DNA from: an uncultured Oleispira sp.
Lineage (GTDB): Bacteria; Pseudomonadota; Gammaproteobacteria; Pseudomonadales; Oceanobacteraceae
Direction of reading: 5' to 3'
Assembly: GCA_913019965.1 (NCBI GenBank)
Contig: CAJVZR010000046.1
Location: forward strand, 1-32,678
DNA length: 32,678 nucleotides
The notes beneath the pieces were generated by a model. The model was not told where the DNA came from. It did no database searches and was given only the letters and a program-made list of their open reading frames with translations. Within the stretch, counting starts at the first letter, position 1, and the number at the start of each line of letters is the position of its first letter. Of this stretch, positions 12,001-18,655 are shown piece by piece. A program made the translations under genes and the position numbers.

Positions 12001-13649
12001 TTTTCTGAATAGATTTGGCTATTACTGGTATTTAGATTGTTTGCGCTGATAATACCTTGATATGAAAATATACGGCTATTGTCTAAATTTAAATCACCAA
12101 CATTGAGTTCACCATTATTAAATAACCAGCTGCCTCCTTGGCTATTCAGTTGATTGCCATTGAGTTCTAGTGATCCTATATGCCAGTCACTATTTTGATC
12201 TTGCCAATTGCTATATTGGATAACAGCAGTATCTGCGACTATCTCAATACCTTCAGATATTACTTCGCCTATATTAAGGGCAAGTTCAGTACTTTCGACG
12301 GTCGATTGTAATAGGGTCGTTTTATCAGCCGTTAGCTCTAATGCGGTTCCTTTTAATTCTGCGTTATTAAATTCGGCTTCCGCAGACGTAATGACTGCGT
12401 TATTTGACGCAATGGCTGAATCATTAAATTGCGCTTTTTCTGTGGTAGTGATGTTAAGGGTATTGATTGCTAATAAATCGGCATCACTGGTTAAGGCTTT
12501 ACTGTCTAGCGTGATATCAAAGGCTTTAATATCACCCCTTAAGTTTAGGCTGTCTTCTGCAGTCAATTGTACTTCACTGGCAATTAGATTCGCTTCAGCA
12601 TCCATGGTCAGTGAATCAGCATTCGTCTTAATTGCTAGATTGGCAATCAGGTCAGCACCAATTACGATATCATCTTGCGCAGACAGTTTAATTTCCCGCA
12701 CCGCATCGGCATTATTAATTGAAAGCCCACCGGCTGACTGAATGAAGAGGTCATCTGCTTGGGCAAATAAATATCCATCTGCCTTTACGCCTAATCCTTG
12801 CTCCGTGCCCATAATATCAATCTGGCCTGATTGCATCGCACCAAAGATAGTGCCATCAATGGCGAGTGTTCTGGCAGGGTCTTGCGGCTGATCATTACTT
12901 TCTTTTGTCTCAACCCATTCAGCCAGTTTTCCACCAGCAATACTCTTGGAGTAATCAAAAATAAAACGACCTGCCACTAGGCTTATGCGGTTCTTTGTAG
13001 AGATGTCACCATTGATATCGATATATTGAGATAGCACATCGACTTCATCAACAAATGACCGATAGCTATAACCTTCATCTTCGAAACGAATTAAGCCACC
13101 ATCCACATCCAATCTAAATCTGCCGGTAGAAAATTCTGGCACACCAGTGGTTAACGTTGCTCGCTGGGTATTAATAAAACCACAACCATTACACGTTATG
13201 CCATTTGGGTTAGCGATAATGACATTTGCCTTATCACCAAAAACTTCCATTAGCCCTTTAAGTTCAGAATCTGAAGCACCGGTCACTTCATTTAAAATAA
13301 TGCTGGCGGTACGACCACCAAATAATGGGTTGGCAACAATTTGACCCGCTAAACGAGAATTGCCACTGACCAGTGAGTTGTTAAAAATAAGTCCATTGTG
13401 ATCAACATCAAAATCTTGATATTTGTTATGCGAAAGCCCGATATTATTGGGGGCAACAATATCAATAATTGGAATACCCGAGGTTGTATCTATCTGGGGC
13501 TGGAAGCTCACACTGGCATGTGGATCGGTAACCAACGCCGCATAGACATTATTCACCCATAAAGGGGGAAATATGAGCTGTATGACTAATAGATAGCTGA
13601 CTAAACGCGTTAATAAACTTTCTGATAATGATTTTCTAAATCGATCCAT
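1..13649 (-). CDS. Giant TPS exoprotein TpsA2 (FHA/CdiA-like haemagglutinin), 3' end outside window
   Basis: Secreted filamentous adhesin exported by TpsB. From ATG at 13649 the minus frame is open to base 1: 4549 complete codons and no stop, so the product is partial. Residues 1-38 form an extended signal peptide (basic start, hydrophobic core, ending VYA). The TPS domain follows, with NEVTGASDSEL near 120-130 and the FHA-type motif NPNGITCNGCGF at 147-158. A very long beta-helix repeat region covers about 13000-3900. A non-repetitive section lies at about 3750-2050, with a CVGC pair, a basic cluster, and a PMIWYV...LVPTVYLP stretch typical just before the second repeat block of CdiA/FHA proteins. 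A second, Ser/Thr/Gly-rich haemagglutinin-repeat block reaches the left edge. The gene starts 12 nt after tpsB behind a weak AGGT ribosome site, so operon transcription is likely. A C-terminal toxin is inference only. Plus-strand ORFs across this span are shadows. Confidence 0.93.
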   Translation of the reverse strand, partial: MDRFRKSLSESLLTRLVSYLLVIQLIFPPLWVNNVYAALVTDPHASVSFQPQIDTTSGIPIIDIVAPNNIGLSHNKYQDFDVDHNGLIFNNSLVSGNSRLAGQIVANPLFGGRTASIILNEVTGASDSELKGLMEVFGDKANVIIANPNGITCNGCGFINTQRATLTTGVPEFSTGRFRLDVDGGLIRFEDEGYSYRSFVDEVDVLSQYIDINGDISTKNRISLVAGRFIFDYSKSIAGGKLAEWVETKESNDQPQDPARTLAIDGTIFGAMQSGQIDIMGTEQGLGVKADGYLFAQADDLFIQSAGGLSINNADAVREIKLSAQDDIVIGADLIANLAIKTNADSLTMDAEANLIASEVQLTAEDSLNLRGDIKAFDITLDSKALTSDADLLAINTLNITTTEKAQFNDSAIASNNAVITSAEAEFNNAELKGTALELTADKTTLLQSTVESTELALNIGEVISEGIEIVADTAVIQYSNWQDQNSDWHIGSLELNGNQLNSQGGSWLFNNGELNVGDLNLDNSRIFSYQGIISANNLNTSNSQIYSEKLALTIKETLSSTGDVWRILPFSAETTITDVGAFDITANQADFTNGVIQANVYQLNGDTAQFDNTGIATNTIDMNARELTTDTNTLWLANDNVNIIASSSAKMDHTLKTSDLMLTTANADISGHWLIADNAVIESTAALNIQDLELTANTFNAIFDQGKWDNLLVKTNTSDITANNTLDISKGTIESTQLSLASNQLSLDENTWIGANTSHINADQINNAGVLLASNELQIESRDLHNLGNIASFEQLNISSSESLNNQGSIIANQLVIDSASTINNKSISSETLTLSYQSFENTDNASLVSNDVRYEAKTNTASFTNYGVQIASDSMQWLSNEASSGRYTNAGLLTGSDIQFSGLNQVTNGVLIDGTIQGSIQALAASGEEEAQGRLSIGAEAFTQLGTIEADELSITRDNFHNEGNIYTSDLTANINNEFKNSGILAADSLSLMASGLSNSQGSTISTVELNIEGANVDNSGTLIATNIEFTGDETANSYFTNKESGLLIQNAIHSDSVDAAVLGEVSISGFNTFTNSGLIETDGLLSIDNIRSFNNYSEDLVNLDSTTRIVSESGIKLSNIDAFNNSAILVADAISVQSNSFNNSGIVGAGEAVIEVAEGSLMNSGRMYQSDLSANDNVRNQINTAENEFNIEANGFINSETSSIELAKGRIDLKAGDLINKGLIRELEKDVVTGGLSIANVKNIENHNDLSLSTDLVIVESGSISNLGESSYIKANSIIGSDLRSINNEGALLANTRIDVESENIINANGANIYAEQITFNSTTFINNSNIGSELELEIYSTTLINNALAEIYSTDGRIRLSGHDGITNKGNVLANTDLAIEADLLINEGVLNAQNNIAINQSSTGAIENDGYVFAETVSIGNESHRQLKVSNTASNSEGPDGEIILAGIQSGEGGLDIITQELANQGQISSDNNLLINSTGSMTGNNALTGSLEAKGRLTLSASGLEVANSAKIVALGDENSITIINDFNNAGLVSLNNNSSINSGNLNNSATLSGNTLGINVVGDLSNSAVTSQVYADHLSIVTNNLNNQGLIQANTALEISAANDAVNTHEILALETLVINGGENNAASSLSNSGTISSKAINVAAASLNNNADATITAETAEITATTISNAGTLYQLESDTANAAFNITAEKFTNAESNAIVDVSNGLFNLNTLINQGLIRERQDSALDPESDSDQLRLTNVETLNNSGELILYSDLTLTGTRLNNNGNNAYIRANSLTAQKLTDFSNSGKIATQNVLSLNSENALANQGELVANQFIANIAQDFTNQGLVQATTQLEISAQNISNEAGAEISKIGTDTNLELSAIGRINNAGNIASKSGLNVNADDILNSQNISSSKTTTLLANSLNNTGLIYGHDLNIGSNEKFITQTRDEIRPEADIDTEADAGGLVAANTLNLYTNGLMNDVYRASIINITSNADLILAGDITAEKQTRVIAENLTLNKTASIYTGDGEDTSTFSITQTLKNEGDISSKSTLLINATDINNIGEIKTSKEMAINANTINTAVDSLISAADTLHISGSGTGNNDQAISLITNGDIVSDKSLSLQSELITNNGNIQATGNLDIAAQTLSNTNKIQSNQQLIIVANNVTNGISAQLSSIESLTINGPENGIDNRTADTLINSGTISSATLSLAATTLSNNADAIIAAETADLTATTVSNAGSLYQLDSDTENSAFNITAHTLDNNNANATIDIKNGLVNLNTLINQGFIRERQENAADSDQLLLTNIKTLNNSGELILYSDLALTDASLTNTGEGAYIRANSLTANNLTEFSNSGKIAAQNLLSISSEETLNNQGELVANQFTAVTQQDFINQGLIQANSQLEINANNISNGSSAEISKIGANTNLLLDATLRLVNTGNIASKSGLNINTDETVNSNNISSSKTTTLSTNKLNNSGLIYGDYLNVGSNGQHVEETRQGIRANASASTGGLVAAQTLTLYTQGLMKDVYSANRISLLSNGTLDLYGQMKANQELDITARDLVLRSSGKINVNLSTSESKWDIARNTINYGQMSVGSNLTLNTGSLKNFKDLNVARDLTISTNSFDNAVDANIISMSQLSLKSSDNGYLDSASNAGVINSNGLLIKANSFENKGSAIIASSEAEIDVLGTLNNEGGIYQTTRYVSSQNNVFNISASVINNENISNPVTANIQIGKGAINAENLTNSGQILELETKRHGSDTLSITGLKSLDNSGSIIVNSNLALENASLINKAGAGDGRDTAYLQAASITAHELTHFDNEGLLIANGEMSLSSQESLQNDGELVANTLTIDIADTFTNLDKIISQGGILSIYAESIINTSDSSIIAKGSSLNLSTKEYSNSASKIENEGIIASARTLEIDTKFLDNKDTITASGNGVLNIERLNNQNLIFANNLIIGSAGKEVSQERDGIQIFDPTKQVGLVAANSLTLYSSDSMKDVYQADYINIISDNSVELEGTINAGKQANINAKDLTLNQASLVKISGNPASASSVWNLSGAFENNGNIDSTSGLSVTSNSFTNNTDINIGGDFYINSNSIINSANEDGTVAKLSSEGLLNISGVNGSNNDRATTFVNEGEIVADAGFNLYSDSIVNKNNIKATGDSDWRFSSLENITDSADKPSRISVDGHWTLGTASERVGSVDNDGKLYGKSISLYSNNDVNNKIGSQLVAYDGNLLVDTLGDITNDGAVYSKNNFTLNSALQINNNGTIEALEGTAPTSLISAMVVNNGNGVDKTGTIKIASDLTLSTNIFNNKSYEFGENKTYEDVLSYRWKDGKACVGCEGKTNFDVYVQYQEGTYKSRSGSRLEVGGSLTADKGEWYNSSSTIIANHIDFSDLSKIDNTVSGIEVTQVELKWHTSLKKKSNKRKKRDFLDAYYGKESQIEDELYKSGDAYYWKELKMDTTTGYVSSPKSINATLLSIEGNKSLIEANTMLVGAHTHVLNEGIIKVGEIKTKDLEDLSQANQVDTTAINNTDTGIASGTSASDNQSIAEQNEAAKNVVLDTNQNITDKTNTKNNTGATSGKDRYIKHSRPTGELLSSEAIADYTSTIKDLTSARNNVGATQGSDAIVNAEAETIRKEQEDQNIATGSATNTEDLDETSDHVKGSFINGADGLVIQVANRQPTASISLLSFIIPGLSFDALSAASVAGDKTAEEIAAQAALQAQLDLLESDKDKNSDTIKGQSNSYDAQAPSLFDLDEDILQRIIADTEYELSPEYIFDKVDPDKILDTEPKFFLDPYQEAQAVTQAALQQTGTAFFSPDWNTSAEQRQGLYDNTLVYLDHQQDVTLGQALTPMQVKQLEKPMIWYVSMNIGGQSQLVPTVYLPEATLAQITTPSAGTIIADSMDINVGDFKNTGDIQVANSARIQADVLTNQRNVMTFGDDVNFGAIAGSGGNISAGNLALISATDIHNNGGSLTGTESLVLDAQNDINLNALELSSRTQNGSSISESTNHILSQINAGNLSFSAGGDLNSQAAQIQATGNAAIDVGGDINLDGVENRTYSQVTSTKKSTFSKSKKTVENESIDFVGSLIDVEGDLAMTSGGDVNLTGSQANAAGNVSVDATGDINIVSAIDSTMTSTKKSGSNIASASTHDYGSYTETAEVAGISGNNVELNSSGSITLAGAELNAEETLTIGDSDIQRDEAGNPILDENGHYIAVDGTKVQGLNITTLELKEETWNDKTSGLKGPLKDLVKSAVMVVGSTKGLITGDDSAEIQTGEGSSTRTNTTTQQGSTVDAKNLELYVDGDTNIIGSDVTVTENAVIQTASLTLDAAKETSTTEESSYTESASNVESNLEEDEFVVGGLETNKTTSTTTTHETSWNDSSLTIGNNLTVNATDDVNLIASAVDVTGEADISAENINIGGREATTETTTHTKVETETLAIGVKNAYADTAFAIKAVADAAAALEDAKEDLDDAKRNVRNGTLAASALDDYKANLAAATAQLTQAGIAAVAAGATAAATTGTGGFYVSGSAEKSVTETTTTNTSSTFNGSSINLGSGKLN
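4690..10100 (-). repeat. Degenerate long tandem repeats (about 460-550 aa) inside tpsA2
   Basis: Corresponding segments recur in frame. A segment reading GLVAAN on the minus strand has its plus-strand marker at 4741, 6148 and 7774, giving offsets of 1407 and 1626 bases (469 and 542 codons). A second marker, reading NQGxIRERQ or a variant, falls at about 5433, 6813, 8463 and 9963 (offsets about 1380, 1650 and 1500). All measured offsets are multiples of three. The two central units, roughly 6100-7720 and 7720-9240, are clearly the most alike; the outer ones have drifted further. This indicates expansion of the beta-helix shaft by duplication of large multi-coil blocks. Exact unit edges cannot be set by eye. 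Confidence 0.75.
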
Positions 13650-13661
13650 GATGATTACCTA

Positions 13662-15305
13662 CTAAAACACTTTTAGCTGAAGCGACGCATATACGGCTTC
13701 ATTTGAATTTTGTTTAACTGGCGCTTCGACTGACTTCGACCAGGTGATGCTTGCGGAGACATCTTTATAATTAATTCTTAAACCCAGCCCACTACCTGCT
13801 GCACGCTTGGCTCTTTTTTCTAATTTCGGTTCTACCCAGCCAAAATCGACAAAGGTAAATAGACTGGCATAACGTAGCCATGGTGTTTTTTTAATAAGGT
13901 CAAATTCTGACATCAAGCTTGGCGTGCTTATATTAAAATCATTACGCCAGTAAAAACCTTTTTCTCCTGAGGCCGCCGTTGTCTCGAAGCCACGAACGGT
14001 AGTTTTATCACCAATATGAATCTGCTCGGAGCTGTATAACAAGTCTTCTGTTAGCTGAAAAGCCAATGTCGACTGGTAACTGAACTTGGCCGTAGGCACC
14101 ATTAAGGTAAATCGTCCATCGAGCTTATTAAATTGAGCTTTCGGCGCTTCTTTTTGAATATTTGAAGGATCCTTACTGGCACCAAATAACTTTGTCCCTT
14201 GCACTATCCCGGCTTCGAGTGAATAAAAACCCCACGCTAAATTTTCAGACATACTAAGTGCTGTCCTTAAGGGCACCAATTTTTGAGGTGTGAGTGTGAC
14301 CCCTAACAAATGCCTTTCTGAACGCCTGACGGTTAAGCTGTTTGTCCATTGAATTTTTCTTTTGCCATTTCGATAGACTAAATACTCTGTTGCTAAAGTA
14401 CTGGTATTTGATTGACCAAATAAGTCCGTATTCCCTGGCAATATATTCAAATATTCTGAGTAACTATGAGATAGGTTAAAAGTTAGGTCTCTGAATGGAA
14501 ATGAATTGTTTAAGGTCACCGCATTCGTATCTTTACTGCCAATAAAGTTGAAGCCCCACGTATCATTGATGCCTATTAGGTTATCAGCATCCATACCGAA
14601 GCGAATTTTCTGTTTACCGGTACTCGCTTGCCCTTCATTATTCCATTCTAGAGTCCCGCGGAATTCATCATTCGTCTGGTTTAATACTTGAATGTGGGTT
14701 GAGCCTGTTTCTTTCCCGGGCCAGAGTTTCATCTTTGCATTGGCAGATGGCACGCGGTTAATCTGGTCGATACCCTGCTCAATTTCAGTAATACTTAAGT
14801 GTTCGCCGCGCTGTGGGGACATGGCCCACCATAACTTACGTCGATCTTCTGCTGAGTTATTATTTATCGAGAAGTTTTCAAGTGTTCCTTCGATGACAAT
14901 AAACTCTAATACTCCTTTGGTTAAATCTTGTGGCGGGATGTAAACTCGACTGGTTATATAACCATAATCAATATAGACAGCGGTTAGTTTAGCCATCAAC
15001 TGATTGACGCCATTCTTACCTAGGCAATGTCCTTTATATGATTGAACGATATGCTCTATATCATCTCTCGATAATAATGAATTCCCTTTCAAGATGATCG
15101 TCTTGATATTAAAGCAGGGGCTTTCTACAGGTATTCCTTGTTCAGATTCAGCCGTTTTCACTTCAACTTGTTTTTTCTGTAACAGCTCAATTTGTCGTTT
15201 TATTAATTCATCCTGCAGAAATTTTTCTGCGAAATCGACATTAGGATCAGCAGAAAAAACAACAACTGAGTTCAATAACAGTAATAAGGTGATTAAGGCT
15301 TTCAT
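13662..15305 (-). CDS. TpsB outer-membrane transporter (FhaC/ShlB/HecB family)
   Basis: Omp85-superfamily barrel that moves TpsA proteins from periplasm to cell surface. The 547 aa are usual for the family. Signal peptide at 1-19. A ShlB-type POTRA domain spans about 60-140, with a Cys pair at C64/C94 and the ILKGNSLLS and YGYITSRVYIP stretches seen in this family. The 16-strand barrel follows, with the diagnostic L6-loop VRGF motif at about 437-440. The protein ends in phenylalanine (QLKVF), as expected for BAM-dependent insertion. Its ATG overlaps the stop of the upstream tpsA1 by one base (TAATG), so translation is probably coupled. It lies between two TpsA genes, and which one it exports, or whether both, cannot be told from sequence alone. 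Confidence 0.96.
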   Translation of the reverse strand: MKALITLLLLLNSVVVFSADPNVDFAEKFLQDELIKRQIELLQKKQVEVKTAESEQGIPVESPCFNIKTIILKGNSLLSRDDIEHIVQSYKGHCLGKNGVNQLMAKLTAVYIDYGYITSRVYIPPQDLTKGVLEFIVIEGTLENFSINNNSAEDRRKLWWAMSPQRGEHLSITEIEQGIDQINRVPSANAKMKLWPGKETGSTHIQVLNQTNDEFRGTLEWNNEGQASTGKQKIRFGMDADNLIGINDTWGFNFIGSKDTNAVTLNNSFPFRDLTFNLSHSYSEYLNILPGNTDLFGQSNTSTLATEYLVYRNGKRKIQWTNSLTVRRSERHLLGVTLTPQKLVPLRTALSMSENLAWGFYSLEAGIVQGTKLFGASKDPSNIQKEAPKAQFNKLDGRFTLMVPTAKFSYQSTLAFQLTEDLLYSSEQIHIGDKTTVRGFETTAASGEKGFYWRNDFNISTPSLMSEFDLIKKTPWLRYASLFTFVDFGWVEPKLEKRAKRAAGSGLGLRINYKDVSASITWSKSVEAPVKQNSNEAVYASLQLKVF

Positions 15306-17293
15306 TAGAAAATATCGCTCAACAGTCCGCCATGCTTACGGATCATCAGATCTGTCGTTGATGGCTCTCGAACAATATTGATAGCGACATTAGACTCAAT
15401 GCCACCACCTGCATCGACGACACCCCCATCCACAATGAGTTCGTTGTTTGAAGCGATGACGAGACGTCCCATATTAGCCAGTAATGCTCCACCCTGATCG
15501 GTTTGCACCCATAACCCGTCATCATGAAAAAACAAACTACGCAGGCCTTGGTTACGAGTTAATACATCAACTGTTTGCAAAGATGAAGTACTTATCGTTG
15601 GGCTGGTTAATATCAAATCATTAATCGCTAAAAATGTTCCGCCTATATTTTCAATGCTCGTGGTTGCCGTTAAGTTGATGTCTCCACTGGCTTGCCATTG
15701 GCCACCAATAAGATCTACTGTTGAATAACCATCTCGATCACATCCACCTAATTCACAATGCAGGGTTAATTTAGCGCGCCCTGCCATAGCCGCTTCATGA
15801 TAAATGGTTTCAGCATCAATGATTAAATCCCCGTCATTTATAGTGATCTCAGAACCAATACTGTTGAGCGTTTGTACATTTATATCGATATCACCTGTAT
15901 TGGCGATCAATTCTGATGAATAGCGTCCCGATATGGGCTCGCCATAATCAAGCACGGTTTCATGAACTCGCTCTTGAACTAGAAATCCCATATACCATAA
16001 ATGCCGCCCGTCAAAGTCACGAGAGATCTCTTCACCACGTCCACTAAAATCATCTACGATTACGGTATTATTAAATTGGCTGGCGTCTAACGTCATACCC
16101 GTATTTGATAGCATTCTTCCCGCATGGTTATTTACAACATCAGCATTAATATCAATATCCGTTAGTGAAAATAAGACTCCTCGCTGAACTTCGCTTTCAC
16201 CTAACGTAGATTGCGTGAATATAGAGCCAATATTTAGCGTTATTCCCGCATGGGATTGATCATTGCTAGGATCTTGAATCGCACCGCTTAATAGCCCACC
16301 GAAATTATTAAAATGTGTCAGTGTATTAATCGTTAGGGCTGCGTTCTGTGATTCGATTTTTGCTTGTTTTTCACTTGTCGTTTTGACCTCTACGGTCGCT
16401 GAGCTAAGCGCAATATTTCCAGCGGCAATAACTTCACCTTCTATTTGGATATGCCCATCAGCACTGATAGTAAAATTGTTTTGTGAGGCGGCAGTATCAC
16501 CCAGTAGTCGAACTCCCGCCCCCTGATCGGTTACGACAATCTGAATACTGCTAGCAAGTATCGATGCCGGGCGTGTAATATCAATCGCAAGTGATTCATT
16601 AGCCACAGCATCAGCAATAGCTTCTGAGTCATACCACTGACCACCAGGATCGGCGATTGATAAGTTAGGGTTGAATTCTGTACTTGATTCGCCAGCCTTC
16701 AGCTGAATACTTGCGAAGGGAGAATCGTGTTCATTATTCAATTCTCCTTCGATCGCAATATTTTTAGAAATAAGATCCAGGCGATTCATTACCCCTGCAA
16801 TCCCTCCCTCACCCACTACGATTGCGCCTTCGCCAGTTAGGATCACAGGATTGTCTTGCGTTCCTCCTAACGGGGTTGGACGAGTAATATAACTAACAGT
16901 ACCCGTTGCTAGTCCTACTGCTCCAGTATTATAGAAAGTCGTTCCACTGATATTAATGCCATTAGGGTTGGCAATAATTAGATGCGCACGCGTCCCTTGA
17001 ACTCGTATCTCTCCATTAATTTCGGATGACGACGTTCCGGTGACTTCATTGATAATGGTTCTTGCAGCAGCAAGACGGTTGTTGATGATGATGCCATTTG
17101 AATCTACATTAAACTGGCTATATCGATTATGGCTTATTCGACTGGAATTCGCGGGGGCAATTTCGATGACTTCCCGGCCTGCACTATCAACGGATACAGA
17201 AGTAGTCGTTGATCCATCAGCAATAATTTCAGCATTTCCTTTGCCAAAAATAACGATTAGCAGTAATCCTAACGCTAATTTATTGCATTCCAT
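15305..17293 (-). CDS. Small TPS-domain secreted protein (TpsA1)
   Basis: First gene of the TPS operon, 662 aa. Signal peptide at about 1-21 (MECNKLALGLLLIVIFGKGNA). The filamentous-haemagglutinin N-terminal (TPS) domain follows, with NRYSQFNVDSNGI at 56-68, INEVTGTSSSEING at 81-94 and the hallmark NPNGI at 109-113. It lacks the CNGCG extension found in TpsA2, so the two TPS domains belong to different subtypes. The rest is a short beta-helix-like region rich in I/V/N/D/G, with a Cys pair at about C513/C518. There is no FHA repeat block, toxin module or membrane anchor, and the size is tiny compared with usual TpsA proteins. The stop overlaps the tpsB start. The ATG is supported by the signal peptide, but no good Shine-Dalgarno precedes it. 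It could be an independent small adhesin or binding protein, or a truncated ancestor; the reading frame is intact, which favours function. Confidence 0.9.
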   Translation of the reverse strand: MECNKLALGLLLIVIFGKGNAEIIADGSTTTSVSVDSAGREVIEIAPANSSRISHNRYSQFNVDSNGIIINNRLAAARTIINEVTGTSSSEINGEIRVQGTRAHLIIANPNGINISGTTFYNTGAVGLATGTVSYITRPTPLGGTQDNPVILTGEGAIVVGEGGIAGVMNRLDLISKNIAIEGELNNEHDSPFASIQLKAGESSTEFNPNLSIADPGGQWYDSEAIADAVANESLAIDITRPASILASSIQIVVTDQGAGVRLLGDTAASQNNFTISADGHIQIEGEVIAAGNIALSSATVEVKTTSEKQAKIESQNAALTINTLTHFNNFGGLLSGAIQDPSNDQSHAGITLNIGSIFTQSTLGESEVQRGVLFSLTDIDINADVVNNHAGRMLSNTGMTLDASQFNNTVIVDDFSGRGEEISRDFDGRHLWYMGFLVQERVHETVLDYGEPISGRYSSELIANTGDIDINVQTLNSIGSEITINDGDLIIDAETIYHEAAMAGRAKLTLHCELGGCDRDGYSTVDLIGGQWQASGDINLTATTSIENIGGTFLAINDLILTSPTISTSSLQTVDVLTRNQGLRSLFFHDDGLWVQTDQGGALLANMGRLVIASNNELIVDGGVVDAGGGIESNVAINIVREPSTTDLMIRKHGGLLSDIF

Positions 17294-17414
17294 TGTTTGT
17301 ATAGTCCATTACGCCCGATTTAAGGCGCGCATTGTCTATAATTTGACCATTAATTTCAACCTATTTTAATACTTTTAGCCTATCTATTGATTTGCATTAA
17401 CCATACCGAAGGCA

Positions 17415-17440
17415 CAAAAAAGCCCAGTCAAAACTGGGCT
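17415..17440 (-). terminator. Rho-independent terminator of the yceI operon
   Basis: Perfect 8-bp stem (AGCCCAGT / ACTGGGCT, plus positions 17421-17428 and 17433-17440) with a 4-base loop. On the minus strand it is followed by a run of T at 17420-17416. It lies about 30 bases after the YceI stop and separates that unit from the TPS operon, which starts at 17293. The 120 bases between terminator and tpsA1 should hold the TPS promoter, but I see no convincing -35/-10 pair there. Confidence 0.85.
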
Positions 17441-17472
17441 CTCTGATATCACTAATCAACGACTAATAATAT

Positions 17473-18060
17473 TTACTTACGAATGCCTTCAACATAAAGA
17501 TGAATCTCTACGTTTGCCGATGCTGGCCCAAGGTTATAAGTAATACCATAATCGGCTAGCTTCAAAGATGTTTTACCTTCGAAGCCTGCGCGGTAACCAC
17601 CCCATGGATCTTTACCTTCGCCAATTTTCTGTACTGGGAAGCTGATGGTTTTCTTCACGCCGTGCAGCATAAAAGTACCGGTCACAACCGCGTTATTATC
17701 GTCTTTTACTTCAAAACCAGTGCTCTTGAAAGCGGCTTTAGGGTATTTCTTAACATCTAAGAAATCTGAACCTTTCAAGTGCTTATCACGCTCAGCGTGG
17801 TTTGAATCGATACTGGCCGTTTCGATTACGATTTCGATTTCAGATTTTTCCGGTGCAGCGGCATCGTAAGAAAAATCACCTTCAAACGTATTAAAGCGGC
17901 CCAATAACCAGCTGTAACCTAGGTGTTGAATTTTAAACTGAACAAACGCGTGAGCACCTTCAGTATCAATTTTATAATCAGCCGCTTGTGCTGAAACTGA
18001 AAACAAAGAACCTAGCGCAATCGCTGATGTGGTTACTGCGGTTAATAATAGTTTTTTCAT
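17473..18060 (-). CDS. yceI: YceI-family periplasmic lipid-binding protein
   Basis: Lipocalin-like beta-barrel that in known relatives binds a polyisoprenoid or similar amphiphile in the periplasm. 195 aa is normal for the family. Signal peptide at about 1-26, ending AQA before ADYKID. Family landmarks are HAFVQFKIQHLG, the SxIEIVIETASIDSNHAERDKHL segment split over about 80-105, FLDVKKYPKAAFKS, and the C-terminal VEIHLYVEGIRK. The ATG has a strong AGGAGG site 6-7 bases upstream, which fixes the start. It is 28 bases downstream of the cytochrome b561 gene, forming a two-gene unit that recurs in many proteobacteria. The terminator at 17415-17440 closes the unit. Confidence 0.95.
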   Translation of the reverse strand: MKKLLLTAVTTSAIALGSLFSVSAQAADYKIDTEGAHAFVQFKIQHLGYSWLLGRFNTFEGDFSYDAAAPEKSEIEIVIETASIDSNHAERDKHLKGSDFLDVKKYPKAAFKSTGFEVKDDNNAVVTGTFMLHGVKKTISFPVQKIGEGKDPWGGYRAGFEGKTSLKLADYGITYNLGPASANVEIHLYVEGIRK

Positions 18061-18088
18061 AAATCCTCCTAAGGATAATTGATGGAGT

Positions 18089-18655
18089 TTACTGATTAGC
18101 CTTAGGGCGAATCATTTTCATTAAAGTGCCGTCTTTATTTATTAGCTGATGCTTAATCGCTGCCAAGGAATGCAAAGCCACCATTAGTATCAAGCTCCAA
18201 GCAATTGCCCAGTGAATGTCACCGGCAATATCTTCTTGGTTTTCAAAACTGATCGACATTGCCGGAATCTCGAATAATTCGAAAACCACAATACCGCGCC
18301 CATCAGCGGTCGAAATCAAATAGCCCGTCACCATCAGTGCGAGCATTAAAAAATATAAAAAAAGGTGTACAGCATGCGCCGCCTTTTTTTCTATGGCCGT
18401 ACCGACCATCGCAGGGCTGGTATTGATCCAGCGCCAAACCACTCGGCCAATCCATAAAAATAACAGCACTAAGCCCAAGCTTTTATGCAGCTCTAGTGAA
18501 CCTCGATACCATTCATCATAGTAGGTCAGTTCAACCATATATAAACCCAAGCCAAAGAGAAAAAAGATCCCAAAAGCCATGAGCCAATGTAAAGCGATTG
18601 CCATCCAGCCGTAACTGGTTTTACTGTTCTTTACCATGTTGATTCTCATTCTCAT
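18089..18655 (-). CDS. Cytochrome b561 family di-haem membrane protein
   Basis: Inner-membrane b-type cytochrome with four transmembrane helices, likely passing electrons between the quinone pool and periplasmic partners. 188 aa is typical. His residues suited to haem ligation lie in helix 1 (IALHWLMA), helix 2 (LELHKSLGL), helix 3 (HAVHLFLYF) and helix 4 (VALHSLAAIKH), with IHWAIAW before the last helix. Start choice is uncertain: ATGs at 18655, 18649 and 18637 are in frame. The third (MVKNSKTSYGW) has a better-placed purine stretch upstream, and homologues usually start near the YGW motif. It is followed by yceI. The 140-base gap to the divergent LysR gene should hold both promoters, but I see no clear operator. 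Confidence 0.93.
   Translation of the reverse strand: MRMRINMVKNSKTSYGWMAIALHWLMAFGIFFLFGLGLYMVELTYYDEWYRGSLELHKSLGLVLLFLWIGRVVWRWINTSPAMVGTAIEKKAAHAVHLFLYFLMLALMVTGYLISTADGRGIVVFELFEIPAMSISFENQEDIAGDIHWAIAWSLILMVALHSLAAIKHQLINKDGTLMKMIRPKANQ

Noticed and set aside
361..13344. Some twenty plus-strand ORFs of 60-230 codons across the left 13.3 kb
   Set aside because: All lie antisense to the continuous minus-strand tpsA2 frame, have hydrophobic low-complexity translations expected from the complement of Ile/Val/Asn/Ser repeat codons, and lack ribosome sites or recognisable domains.
14506..17369. Plus-strand ORFs over tpsB and tpsA1
   Set aside because: Antisense shadows of well-supported secreted-protein genes.
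17294..17414. A sigma-70 promoter for the TPS operon
   Set aside because: TTGAAA and TATA-like hexamers occur but at spacings of 13-15 bases; none is good enough to annotate.
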